A stretch of 41,955 nt of DNA from Clostridiales bacterium 38_11 (GTDB taxonomy: Bacteria > Bacillota > Clostridia > Tissierellales > Dethiosulfatibacteraceae): positions 1 to 41,955 of the forward strand of contig LGGM01000002.1 of the NCBI GenBank assembly GCA_001509345.1. The letters run 5' to 3'. The position numbers and the translations under genes are program-made. Below the pieces are notes generated by a model. It was not told the DNA's origin and did no database searches. It saw only the letters and a list, made by a program, of their open reading frames with translations. Shown here piece by piece: positions 16,410 through 24,182 of this stretch (positions are counted from its first letter, which is position 1; each line of letters begins with the position of its first letter).

Positions 16410-18858
16410 CGTGATCTGTTACATCGTCTTCTTTGTCGTGAGCTTTTGATTTGTTTTTCTTTTCATTTTTATCCTTTTCAGGTTGTTCGAGATAGACCGT
16501 CAGCTTTTGGTCAACCAAATAATGTATTGTGTCTTTTTTATAGCAACCCTTATCATCCTTGCTCCCTGCTGGCCTTCCAGTCAGTATCTCGATTCCCTCA
16601 TCAACAGTTTTTACAGCATAGACGTGGAAAACATCTTTCTTCACAGCTTCAATGACTTCATCGGATAGCATCAGATTATTCACATTTTGATGGGGGATAA
16701 TAACGCCTTGTTCACCTGTCAGACCCTTGATCTGGCAAACCTTGAAATAACCCTCAATTTTTTCATTCACACCACCTATAGGCTGAATCAATCCCCTTTG
16801 GTTTACAGAACCGGTTACAGCAATCCCTTGCTTTATTGGAACTTCGGATAGGCTTGATAAAATCGCATAAAGCTCTGTACTTGAAGCGCTATCACCATCA
16901 ATCCCGGAATAAAGCTGCTCAAACACAATACTGGCTGACAAAGCAAGTGGTTTATCTTGAGCATATTTGTAACCCATATATCCATGGATTATCATAACTC
17001 CCTTGTCATGAATCTTTCCACTGGTTCTAGCTTCTCTTTCGATATTGATAAGTCCTGATCGCCCACTATAGGTTGAGACCGTTATTTTAGACGGCTTTCC
17101 AAAAGAATATTCACCAGTGCTGACGACAGCCAATCCGTTGATTTCACCAACCTTCTCACCCTCGACATCGAGCAGATAGGTTCCCTCTTTAAACAGCTCC
17201 AATATTTTTTCCTCATACATATTGTTTCGGTTCGTTTTCTGTTCTATAGCTTTGGAAACATGCTCTTTTCGCACAAGGTTACTCCCAGACGAAGTCGCCC
17301 AGGAATCGGCCTCATATAAAACATCAACTAGCCGATTAAACTGAGAAGTCAGTTTATCCTTATTCTCGGCAATCCTAGAACTATACTCCACAACTCTGCA
17401 AACAGCTTCTTTGTCAAAATGTCGCAGTCCCATGTTATTGGCATGAGCTGCTATGAATTTTGCCATCTTCTCCACATTATCCGGCGTTCTTTGCATTTCT
17501 ACATCAAAATCAGCTCTCAGTTTAAACAACTTTGTAAACTGTTCATCATACGCATATAGCATGCTATATGTATAGGGGTCCCCCACAATAATCACTTTAA
17601 CCTTTAAAGGTATAGGCTCAGGTTTCATACCGGTTGTCATCGGATAACCCATCGTTGCCTGTATGGTCTCAACCTTGATTTCTTCATTCATCAATGCCCT
17701 CATCATGCCTTTGTAGGCATAATAGTTTTCCATCAGATCTTTGACTTGCAGCACCAGGTAACCACCATTAGCTGCATGAAGCGAACCTGCGCTTATTTTG
17801 TCGAAGGAAGTTTTAAGAAAACCCATCTCGTTTTCAAACTCGATATTGCCTAATAGGTTTGTATAGGTTGGGTTTGTCTCGAACACAACCGGGGCATAGC
17901 TTTTACCTGAATTATCAACAAAAAGATTGACTCTATATCTTTCGAAGAAAGCCTCATTATTTCTCCCTTGTAGAGCAAAAAAAGGATTGGCTTGTTTTTT
18001 TGGTTCATCATTTTTAAACAAATCCACTTTATCAATGATGTCTTGCTTCAGTGTAACAAGATATTCTTCAATTTTTTTATTTAAGGCAAATTTTTTCTTT
18101 ATTTTGTCTATGTGTATTGTGACGACTTTAGATGCATACTCAGAATCAACCTTTTTTAGTTTTTCTCTGTAATTTTCTTCAGTATCTCTTATTTTTTTAA
18201 ATATATCCAGACTTGCAATATTAAGATCTGATGACTTTTGTTGGATTTCAGCATAATTCTCCTTGGTTATTGTCTTGAAGTCCTCCTCAGTCATTGGATT
18301 TCCATCTGACTTCAGAGGAATACTGACAAGCCCTCTGTCTGTGTTTGTGTAGATAAATCCATATTTTTTTGCCAGTTCATTTAAATCTTCAAGCAGTTCC
18401 TCCGAAATATCATTCAATTGCTTATAAAGCATGTTTTTCGCTCTTTCATATTCCCTGGACATGAAAATATTCTCAATCTCTTTTTTAATTAAAACAATAG
18501 AATCTTCAATGGCCTTTTGAAACACCTTTCCTTGCCCATTCCGAAGATTCAAAGCTAAAGGATGCTCCGGTTTTTCAAAATTAAATACATATACCCAGTC
18601 GTCTGCAGGTTTCTCTGTTTTTGCTTTTCTGTTCACAATCAGTGTGATGTACGAGTTTCTCCCAGTACCACTGATACCTGAAGCAAAGATGTTGTAGCCT
18701 TTTTTTCTGATATTCAAGCCAAAATCAATAGCTTCAACCGCCCTATCCTGACCAATAATACCTTCCAATGATCCCAATTCTGCTGTTGTTGAAAAATCAG
18801 TGCATTCATCACAACACTCATTTCTCAGTTGCTCAAAAGTGAGCTTTATTGCATCCAT
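16378..18858 (-). CDS. Lon-family ATP-dependent protease (AAA_32 type)
   Basis: An 826-aa soluble protease of the AAA_32/LonB-like group that is common in Clostridia. The ATPase part has the conserved start GSLEGIIGQDRAVEAIDFGL and Walker A FASGISGTGRNSYI; the usual Lys is Arg (GTGRNS), as is typical of this group. A long coiled-coil insert lies at ~130-300. HAANGGYLVLQVKDL carries a Walker B-like strand. The C-terminal Lon domain has the catalytic Ser in IDGDSASSTELYAIL and Lys in GGVNEKIEGYFKVC. A charged tail of ~40 residues follows. AGGAGG precedes the ATG. It is co-transcribed with the NTPase-methyltransferase gene. Confidence 0.9.
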   Translation of the reverse strand: MDAIKLTFEQLRNECCDECTDFSTTAELGSLEGIIGQDRAVEAIDFGLNIRKKGYNIFASGISGTGRNSYITLIVNRKAKTEKPADDWVYVFNFEKPEHPLALNLRNGQGKVFQKAIEDSIVLIKKEIENIFMSREYERAKNMLYKQLNDISEELLEDLNELAKKYGFIYTNTDRGLVSIPLKSDGNPMTEEDFKTITKENYAEIQQKSSDLNIASLDIFKKIRDTEENYREKLKKVDSEYASKVVTIHIDKIKKKFALNKKIEEYLVTLKQDIIDKVDLFKNDEPKKQANPFFALQGRNNEAFFERYRVNLFVDNSGKSYAPVVFETNPTYTNLLGNIEFENEMGFLKTSFDKISAGSLHAANGGYLVLQVKDLMENYYAYKGMMRALMNEEIKVETIQATMGYPMTTGMKPEPIPLKVKVIIVGDPYTYSMLYAYDEQFTKLFKLRADFDVEMQRTPDNVEKMAKFIAAHANNMGLRHFDKEAVCRVVEYSSRIAENKDKLTSQFNRLVDVLYEADSWATSSGSNLVRKEHVSKAIEQKTNRNNMYEEKILELFKEGTYLLDVEGEKVGEINGLAVVSTGEYSFGKPSKITVSTYSGRSGLINIEREARTSGKIHDKGVMIIHGYMGYKYAQDKPLALSASIVFEQLYSGIDGDSASSTELYAILSSLSEVPIKQGIAVTGSVNQRGLIQPIGGVNEKIEGYFKVCQIKGLTGEQGVIIPHQNVNNLMLSDEVIEAVKKDVFHVYAVKTVDEGIEILTGRPAGSKDDKGCYKKDTIHYLVDQKLTVYLEQPEKDKNEKKNKSKAHDKEDDVTDHDVREDETIQV

Positions 18859-18885
18859 AGTAACCTCCTGAGTTTAATTACTACT

Positions 18886-18894
18886 ATTATAGCA
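18886..18894 (-). promoter_or_regulatory. Extended -10 promoter of the Lon-type gene
   Basis: On the minus strand, TGCTATAAT, ~28 bases before the start codon. No convincing -35. Confidence 0.55.
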
Positions 18895-18955
18895 TACTTA
18901 TTTATTGAGACCACCATAATTCAAGTTAACGATTCGGTTTTTACCCAACAAACTG

Positions 18956-18984
18956 TTGAGTTTATCTTCTATCTCTGATAAAAT
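18956..18984 (+). promoter_or_regulatory. Sigma-A promoter of the riboswitch-ECF operon
   Basis: TTGAGT (18956-18961), 17 bases, TAAAAT (18979-18984). Transcription would start near 18991, just before the RNA element. Confidence 0.75.
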
Positions 18985-18994
18985 ATTGTTGAAT

Positions 18995-19089
18995 ACTTAG
19001 CTCCGATCTGCAAATCCTAAGGGGAACTATGGTTTGCAGACGATAGGTCTATCTGAAAACGGGTACACCTCCCAGTAGGAAAGGAGATA
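18995..19089 (+). ncRNA. Candidate Moco-family riboswitch aptamer
   Basis: Structure seen: outer CTCC (19001-19004) can pair with GGAG (19083-19086), with TTA/TAA beyond one mismatch. A perfect eight-base stem TCTGCAAA (19007-19014)/TTTGCAGA (19033-19040) encloses GGGGAACTATGG. A small hairpin GATAG/CTATC lies at 19042-19053. Then come CTGAAAACGGGTACACCTCCC and GGAAAGGAG. The GGAA-CTATG loop, the CTGAAAA-GGGTA stretch and the CCTCC-GGAAAGGAG end match my memory of the MOCO RNA motif (Rfam RF01055). An intrinsic terminator follows at once, so control would be by transcription termination. Context (MobB-like gene downstream; yqeC-mocA-xdhC upstream) fits. A tungsten-cofactor response is also possible. 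Confidence 0.72.
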
Positions 19090-19098
19090 ATGGTTGAT

Positions 19099-19125
19099 TC
19101 TATTCTGGGAAGAATAGATTTTTTT
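19099..19125 (+). terminator. Intrinsic terminator (expression platform) of the riboswitch
   Basis: TCTATTCT (19099-19106), loop GGGA (19107-19110), AGAATAGA (19111-19118), then seven T. It sits between the aptamer and the first gene, so it acts as an attenuator, not as the end of a gene. Confidence 0.88.
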
Positions 19126-19152
19126 GTTGCAGCCGAAACATTGGAGAAGACC

Positions 19153-20229
19153 ATGAATAAAAAATATAGAATCGTAATATACATCCTAATTGTCTTATTC
19201 CTTTCCGCTTGCAGTGGAGAACACCCTAGTGCAAGCCCGGTTTTTGACAATCACAAAAACAGTCCTGATTTATCGGATAAGGTCAACATCATCACATCAT
19301 CCGAGAATAAGCTTAGCCTTTCCCTGGAAGAACTGCATGTTATGAATCTCATTCCATTGAACAATCTTATACCGATTGGAACGCCTTCTGTGCTCATGAC
19401 ACACGATGGTGGTTTCTACCCGATAAAAATCGACGGCTATCTTGAGTACCAAGAAAATCATATAAATTATCTGAATCCAAATCAAAAGCTCGTAATATTC
19501 GATGTTGTTGGTATCATAGAACAGCCTCCTGGTAAATCAATCATGGATACCTACTATGATGCCCTAAAATTTATTGATATGGATGAGAAAGTAATGGTGA
19601 TATATATTGACGGTTTCAGCTTCGGACAATATAATTATGCTGTGGCAAATAGCTATATTCCATTTATGAGTAATTTAAACAACGTAGAAATGGCTCTAAC
19701 TGTTTTCAAACCGGTTACCAACAGCGGCATGATGGCTATGCTTACGGGACAGCCTCCCTATATTAATGGGATTAGTGACAGAAGTAACCGGAATCCTAAA
19801 GTTGAGACAATTTTCGATTATTTAAACTCTAATGGTAAATCCTCAATGCTGATAGAAGGCAATGCCAATATTCTTAATCTAAACACGGATATCATTTTAA
19901 ACCCTGATCGCAACAATAATGGGCATACTGACGATGAGGTATTTCAAAGTGCTATTGAAAATATAAATAAAGTCGATTATTACATGGTGCATATACATGG
20001 TCTTGATGATTCTGGTCATACTTATGGAGACTTTGCCGATGAGACAATGACCAAGCTTTTGGAAATTGATGGTTATGTAAAATCACTCGTTTCATTGTGG
20101 GATGAGAAGGTTATCATAACATCAGACCACGGTATGCACAGTACTGATACCGGAGGAGATCATGGTGTTTTTAGATATGAGGATATGATTGTCCCCTATA
20201 TCATCACAGAAGGAGGTATGCAAGAATGA
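19153..20229 (+). CDS. Exported lipoprotein of the alkaline phosphatase/phosphodiesterase superfamily
   Basis: A 358-aa protein from ATG 19153 (GGAG six bases upstream). It starts with a lipoprotein signal peptide and lipobox LSAC, lipid Cys at residue 20, so it is anchored outside the membrane. The catalytic domain (~145-350) has the two-metal pattern of the NPP/alkaline phosphatase fold: D153 (VIYIDGFSF), a nucleophile region with T189/S191 (KPVTNSGMMAMLTG), D285 and H289 (GLDDSGHTYGD), D325-H326 (TSDHGMH) and H337 (GGDHGVF). A Ca-loop-like segment lies at ~250-262 (DRNNNGHTDDE). It probably removes a phosphate or cleaves a phosphodiester or pyrophosphate outside the cell. It is the first gene of the riboswitch operon and overlaps the MobB-like gene as ATGA. 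The ATG at 19090 is rejected because it lies before the terminator and would bury the signal peptide. Confidence 0.85.
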   Translation: MNKKYRIVIYILIVLFLSACSGEHPSASPVFDNHKNSPDLSDKVNIITSSENKLSLSLEELHVMNLIPLNNLIPIGTPSVLMTHDGGFYPIKIDGYLEYQENHINYLNPNQKLVIFDVVGIIEQPPGKSIMDTYYDALKFIDMDEKVMVIYIDGFSFGQYNYAVANSYIPFMSNLNNVEMALTVFKPVTNSGMMAMLTGQPPYINGISDRSNRNPKVETIFDYLNSNGKSSMLIEGNANILNLNTDIILNPDRNNNGHTDDEVFQSAIENINKVDYYMVHIHGLDDSGHTYGDFADETMTKLLEIDGYVKSLVSLWDEKVIITSDHGMHSTDTGGDHGVFRYEDMIVPYIITEGGMQE

Positions 20230-20972
20230 AAGTATTTTCTGTCTATGGTTATACACAATCGGGAAAAACAACGGTGGTGGAAGCTATGGTGAGGGAACTG
20301 ACGGAAAGAGAGTTTTCAGTAGGTAGCATAAAGGAAATCCATTATGAGGATTTTAAGCTGGATACCCCCACCTCAAATACTGGAAGACACAGAAGCCAAG
20401 GTGCCAACCCAGTGACAGCAAGAGGATATACCGAAACCGACATCATGTATGATTCACAATTGACTTTACCACAGATCCTAGAACACTACCATCAGGAATT
20501 CGTTGTATGTGAAGGTGTCACCGACTACAATCTACCTAAAATAATTGCTGCTAAAACCATCAATGAGTTGGAAGAAAGATGGGAACCCGGAATATTTGCC
20601 ATATCAGGAAGAGTTGCTGAGCTATTGGATGAAACTTATAGAGATGTTCCTGTAATCAACGTGATCAAGGATCCTAAAAAACTATGTGATCTTGTGTTGG
20701 ATAAGGTTTTTGACCTATTGCCTGATGTTGATGACAAATGCTGTTTTCTATGCGGCTATGGGTGCAGAGGATTGACAGAACAGATTATTCATGGAAAAGC
20801 CAAAAGAAATGATTGCATACAGACTACATTCTCTACGAAACTCTCAATTGACGGAAGAGAAATTGGCATGGTGCCTTTCGTGGAAGAAATTTTGAGAAAT
20901 ACCTGTCTAGGTGTGGTAAGTACATTAGATGGTTATCATGAAGGCTGTAAAATCGAAATCAAATTACATTGA
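20226..20972 (+). CDS. mobB: MobB-like molybdopterin-dinucleotide biosynthesis GTPase with Cys-rich C-terminal domain
   Basis: A 248-aa protein. The N-terminal MobB-like P-loop domain has YGYTQSGKTTVVEAM (residues 7-21), the MobB pattern GSIKEIHYEDFKLDT and the conserved RHRSQGANPVTARG. FVVCEGVTDYNLPKIIAA is the switch region. The C-terminal ~80 residues hold Cys 172, 173, 176 and 180 (CCFLCGYGC) and a domain ending IGMVPFVEEILRNTCLGVV, seen in longer MobB homologues. MobB helps MobA/MocA use the cofactor; the Cys cluster may bind metal. GGAGG lies eight bases before the ATG. Its place in this operon is the strongest protein-level sign that the operon serves molybdenum or tungsten cofactor. 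Confidence 0.85.
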   Translation: MKVFSVYGYTQSGKTTVVEAMVRELTEREFSVGSIKEIHYEDFKLDTPTSNTGRHRSQGANPVTARGYTETDIMYDSQLTLPQILEHYHQEFVVCEGVTDYNLPKIIAAKTINELEERWEPGIFAISGRVAELLDETYRDVPVINVIKDPKKLCDLVLDKVFDLLPDVDDKCCFLCGYGCRGLTEQIIHGKAKRNDCIQTTFSTKLSIDGREIGMVPFVEEILRNTCLGVVSTLDGYHEGCKIEIKLH

Positions 20973-20982
20973 AGAGGTTGGC

Positions 20983-21531
20983 ATGGAAAGAAGAAAAAAA
21001 CTGTTGGATGGTTTCACTGTCTATGAACTGATTATCATTGCTTTGACAGCCTCACTTGGTCTAGCTACAAAACCTATCATTGTACCACTAAGCCATCTAA
21101 TCACCGGTCCGTTGTTCATCCCCGGGGGTTCTGTTGCAGGTGGCTTTTACATGATGTGGCTTGTATTGGGAGCTTCCCTAGTCAAGAAGAAAGGAACAGC
21201 CACAATTATCGGCATAACCCAGGGAATCATAGTCATGATAACAGGTTCGTTTGGGACTCACGGTGTCTTAAGCATATTGACCTATGGATTACCTGGTTTT
21301 GCTATAGATGTGGTGTTTCTGATATTTAAAAGGAATTTTCAGACACCTGCTGACTTTTTCTTAGCTGGTGTGTTGGCCAATATCAGTGGAACCTATTTGT
21401 CCAATCTCGTATTCTTCAGACTTCCCTTACTGCCCTTAATCATCAGTTTATCCACTGCTGCGCTATCTGGCGGACTGGGAGGCTTGCTGGCATATATGAT
21501 TTACAAACGAGTTAAAAAAATTGCTGAATAA
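20983..21531 (+). CDS. ECF transporter substrate-binding (S) component, substrate unknown
   Basis: A 182-aa membrane protein with five or six hydrophobic segments. The first helix, FTVYELIIIALTASLGLATK, is typical of S components. PLFIPGGSVAGGFYMMWLVLGASLVKKKG and LSILTYGLPGFAIDVVFLIFK follow, somewhat like the YkoE/ThiW-type S proteins. It would bind the imported small molecule in the membrane. I chose ATG 20983 because GAGG lies seven bases upstream; the ATG at 20929 lies inside mobB. A full set of ATPases and T component follows in the operon, so this is a dedicated (group I) ECF system. I do not recognise a named vitamin-specific family; the substrate must come from context. Confidence 0.82.
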   Translation: MERRKKLLDGFTVYELIIIALTASLGLATKPIIVPLSHLITGPLFIPGGSVAGGFYMMWLVLGASLVKKKGTATIIGITQGIIVMITGSFGTHGVLSILTYGLPGFAIDVVFLIFKRNFQTPADFFLAGVLANISGTYLSNLVFFRLPLLPLIISLSTAALSGGLGGLLAYMIYKRVKKIAE

Positions 21532-21559
21532 TATAATTCAACCTCTGGAGTGTACAAAG

Positions 21560-22081
21560 ATGAATAAGAATACAAAAATACTAATTGTGATCATACTATT
21601 GCTAATAGCTATTGCGACTACAGCGATATTCTTCAATAGAGATAATATTGAAGCAAGCAAAAAACTTAATGACAATGCAATATTTGTTTTGATAGAAGAT
21701 GGAGAGGAACGAGCTACTTTTCACATGGCAGAGATTCAAGCTATCGAAGAAGTCGATTTTACCGCCACGTTGAGATCGAGTGGATCTGATCCCATGGATC
21801 ATGTCTATACAGGAGTATTATTAAAAAACATATTTACACATGCCAATATATCTCTTGAGGGCAAAGAAACAGTCATTGTAACAGCTGCTGACGGCTACAC
21901 AGTAGCCATCACGATGGATAAATTTCTGGACGATGACAATGTATACCTTGCCTACATGATGGATGGAAAACTATTGGGAACCAAAGAAGACGGCGGATCA
22001 GGTCCATACCAGATGATTATCCGAAAAGACCCGTTTAGTCAGTTCTGGTGCAAATTTGCTATTACAGCCGAAATAAACTAG
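21560..22081 (+). CDS. Membrane-anchored extracytoplasmic protein with sulfite-oxidase (molybdopterin-binding) fold
   Basis: A 173-aa protein with one N-terminal membrane segment (residues ~6-25). The outer domain at ~40-173 matches the oxidoreductase molybdopterin-binding (SUOX) fold in order: VYTGVLLKNIF, VTAADGYTVAI (DGY at 111-113), VYLAYMMDGKLL, GPYQMIIRK and FWCKFAITAEI. At the position of the usual Mo-ligand Cys segment it has TLRSSGSDP, so catalysis by a bound Mo atom is unlikely and a binding or accessory role is more probable. ATG 21560 has GGAG nine bases upstream. It lies between the S component and the ATPases, as accessory subunits such as CbiN or NikL do in other group I ECF systems. 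Confidence 0.75.
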   Translation: MNKNTKILIVIILLLIAIATTAIFFNRDNIEASKKLNDNAIFVLIEDGEERATFHMAEIQAIEEVDFTATLRSSGSDPMDHVYTGVLLKNIFTHANISLEGKETVIVTAADGYTVAITMDKFLDDDNVYLAYMMDGKLLGTKEDGGSGPYQMIIRKDPFSQFWCKFAITAEIN

Positions 22082-22089
22082 GAGTCAAT

Positions 22090-22782
22090 ATGCTACAATA
22101 TGCTTTGGAAGCCAAAAATCTATCTTTTAGATACAGTCACAATAGTCCTTTTATTCTGAAAAATATCAACTTAAAACTTCGAAAAGGTGAAATTACAGGC
22201 ATTGTGGGGTTGAGTGGGTCCGGAAAGTCGACATTGATTCAGATACTAAATGGCGTCATACCAAAAAGGGTTACCGGATTTCTGGATGGATCTGTCTACC
22301 TAAACGGTGTAGATATCGCTGATATGGAATTATCCTATCTTGCAAGGAAAATTGGAACTATCTTTCAGGATCCGGATTGCCAGATTCTTTTCCCTTGTAC
22401 AGAGGATGAAATGGCTTTTGGCCCGGAGAACTTATGCTATGAGCCTTACGCTATAATTGAAAGAATTAATTCGACAGCAAAAATGCTGGCAATAGAACCA
22501 CTACGTTATCGAAATCCCAACACTGTATCAGGCGGGGAAAAGCAGATAATCGCTTTGGCCTCTGTACTTACTTTGAATGTAGGAATAATGATTTTTGATG
22601 AAAGCATGTCTTTTATAGATGATCGCGGAAAAGAATTAATAAAAAACGCGATTTTAAAGCTAAAGAAACAAGGAAAATCCATTCTCATGGTGGAACATGA
22701 CTTATCTAATCTAGAAGTTGCAGACCATATTTTTTTATTGAAAAACGGAACCCTAGAACCATTCAAGGGGGTAATTGAATGA
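22090..22782 (+). CDS. ECF transporter ATPase 1
   Basis: A 230-aa ABC ATPase of the EcfA/CbiO type. Walker A is GLSGSGKST, the Q-loop is IFQDPDCQILF (the Q-D-P of EcfA proteins), the signature is VSGGEKQ, Walker B is IMIFDES and the H-loop is VEHD. Glu follows the Walker B Asp, so it should be catalytic. ATG 22090 has AGGAG five bases upstream and lies eight bases after the preceding stop. Stops overlap with the next gene as ATGA. It pairs with ATPase 2 to drive the transporter. Confidence 0.93.
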   Translation: MLQYALEAKNLSFRYSHNSPFILKNINLKLRKGEITGIVGLSGSGKSTLIQILNGVIPKRVTGFLDGSVYLNGVDIADMELSYLARKIGTIFQDPDCQILFPCTEDEMAFGPENLCYEPYAIIERINSTAKMLAIEPLRYRNPNTVSGGEKQIIALASVLTLNVGIMIFDESMSFIDDRGKELIKNAILKLKKQGKSILMVEHDLSNLEVADHIFLLKNGTLEPFKGVIE

Positions 22783-23441
22783 ATGAGTTTATCAGAATCG
22801 AACGACTCTTCTGCAGTTTAAACAAGGTGCAGGTATTAAGAAACATCAATATGACGTTAAACAGCAAGGAGTTTGTCTCGATTATAGGTCCCAACGGTAG
22901 CGGAAAAACCACATTAGGTAAAGTTATAACCGGCATCATCAAACAAGATTCTGGTGAAATTTTTATAGATAATAAAAATATAAAAGACTTGTCTCTTCCA
23001 GAAATTGGTCGTAAAATCGGTTACCTTTTCCAAAACCCCGATCGGCAGATATTTGCTTCAACTGTTTATGAGGAGCTATCTTTTGCTTTGAAATACAAAA
23101 AAACTTCCATAGACATCATCGAAAAGAGAGTAGGTGAAATTTTAGACATTTTTGAGTTGAACCATCTCAGAGATGCCTCTACCTATTCCCTCAGCCAGGG
23201 TGAAAAACAAAGATTGGCTATAGGCGCTATATTGCTTAACGATCCCGAATATCTGATACTGGATGAACCTACAACCGGATTGGATCCCAAACGGAAAAAC
23301 GAACTTAGTAAACTCCTCAATTCTCTGATCAATCATGTGGGAATACTCCTGATCAGTCATGACAAAGCCTTTGTTTTAAAGCATTCAGATAGAATAATAG
23401 AATTGTACGATGGGAGTTTAAAAAATGACAAAAAAAATTGA
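22779..23441 (+). CDS. ECF transporter ATPase 2
   Basis: A 220-aa ABC ATPase, second half of the EcfA/EcfA' heterodimer. Walker A is GPNGSGKTT, the Q-loop FQNPDRQIF, the signature LSQGEKQR (Q for the second G is common in EcfA), Walker B YLILDEPT and the H-loop ISHD. It starts in an ATGA overlap with ATPase 1 and overlaps the T component by 17 bases, so all three are translated together. Confidence 0.93.
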   Translation: MNEFIRIERLFCSLNKVQVLRNINMTLNSKEFVSIIGPNGSGKTTLGKVITGIIKQDSGEIFIDNKNIKDLSLPEIGRKIGYLFQNPDRQIFASTVYEELSFALKYKKTSIDIIEKRVGEILDIFELNHLRDASTYSLSQGEKQRLAIGAILLNDPEYLILDEPTTGLDPKRKNELSKLLNSLINHVGILLISHDKAFVLKHSDRIIELYDGSLKNDKKN

Positions 23442-24162
23442 TCCCAGAGTCAAGTTGTTATTTGTAATATGTATTTCAAGCTTAGGGCTTGCATTCACAA
23501 AATTTTCTATGCTTCTTGCTGTTTTTTTTATTGGTTTGTTGATATCTCATGTCTTAAAAGCTGATTTATTTATGCTCCTGAAACGCATCAAAATTATGCT
23601 ATATCTTTTTGTGGTTCTTGTTGTCATTCAAAGCATTTTCGTCAGATCAGGAGACAGTTTGGTTAATCTTGGAGGTATAACCATCCTCACGTCAGAAGGC
23701 CTCAGTCGAGGATTCGCTTATTTGATGAGGGTCCTGATTATACTAATATCAGGTGCCATCATAGCTACTTGCGATATGAGAAGACTCATACAAGGACTTA
23801 TTCAGATGAAATTACCTTATGATTTTGCATTTATGACCTCAATTGGTGTCAAGTTTCTTCCTTTGCTCATGGAAGAGCTTAAAGACACACTTACAGCCAT
23901 TCAACTGCGAGGGATAGATATAGGCAAACTCCAATTGAAAGAAAGAATTGAAATCATTTCATATATCTTCACCCCGGTATTCGTTGGAGCTTTATCTAAG
24001 GCTAAAAAATTATCGCTGTCAGTAGAGTGCCGGGGATTCAGAGCATTCGACAATAGAACCAGTATTCTGACACTCAAATTTAGCCCCTTTGATTATTTGG
24101 CAATAACACTCACATTTATACTAACCGCGACATTGATTATTACGAATCAGTACTTCATCTAA
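23425..24162 (+). CDS. ECF transporter transmembrane (T) component
   Basis: A 245-aa CbiQ/EcfT-family protein. It begins KKIDPRVKLLFVICISSL, the family start, and has about five hydrophobic segments. Its two coupling motifs with Arg-Gly are QLRGIDIG and ECRGFRAF, which dock into the ATPases. GGGAG lies eight bases before the ATG. It completes the S-A-A-T set. Confidence 0.92.
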   Translation: MTKKIDPRVKLLFVICISSLGLAFTKFSMLLAVFFIGLLISHVLKADLFMLLKRIKIMLYLFVVLVVIQSIFVRSGDSLVNLGGITILTSEGLSRGFAYLMRVLIILISGAIIATCDMRRLIQGLIQMKLPYDFAFMTSIGVKFLPLLMEELKDTLTAIQLRGIDIGKLQLKERIEIISYIFTPVFVGALSKAKKLSLSVECRGFRAFDNRTSILTLKFSPFDYLAITLTFILTATLIITNQYFI

Positions 24163-24182
24163 AACGAAACTAGGGAGTCAAT

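Noticed and set aside
19090-19152. N-terminal extension of the lipoprotein from ATG 19090, with the riboswitch GGAG as ribosome site
   Set aside because: The frame would run through the terminator hairpin and put 21 residues before a clear signal peptide and lipobox. ATG 19153 has its own GGAG.
20983-24162. A cobalt, nickel, thiamine or cobalamin ECF transporter
   Set aside because: No CbiM/NikM N-terminal His motif, no thiamine or B12 riboswitch, and the leader RNA and MobB-like gene point elsewhere. Cobalamin is not fully excluded because pduO follows.
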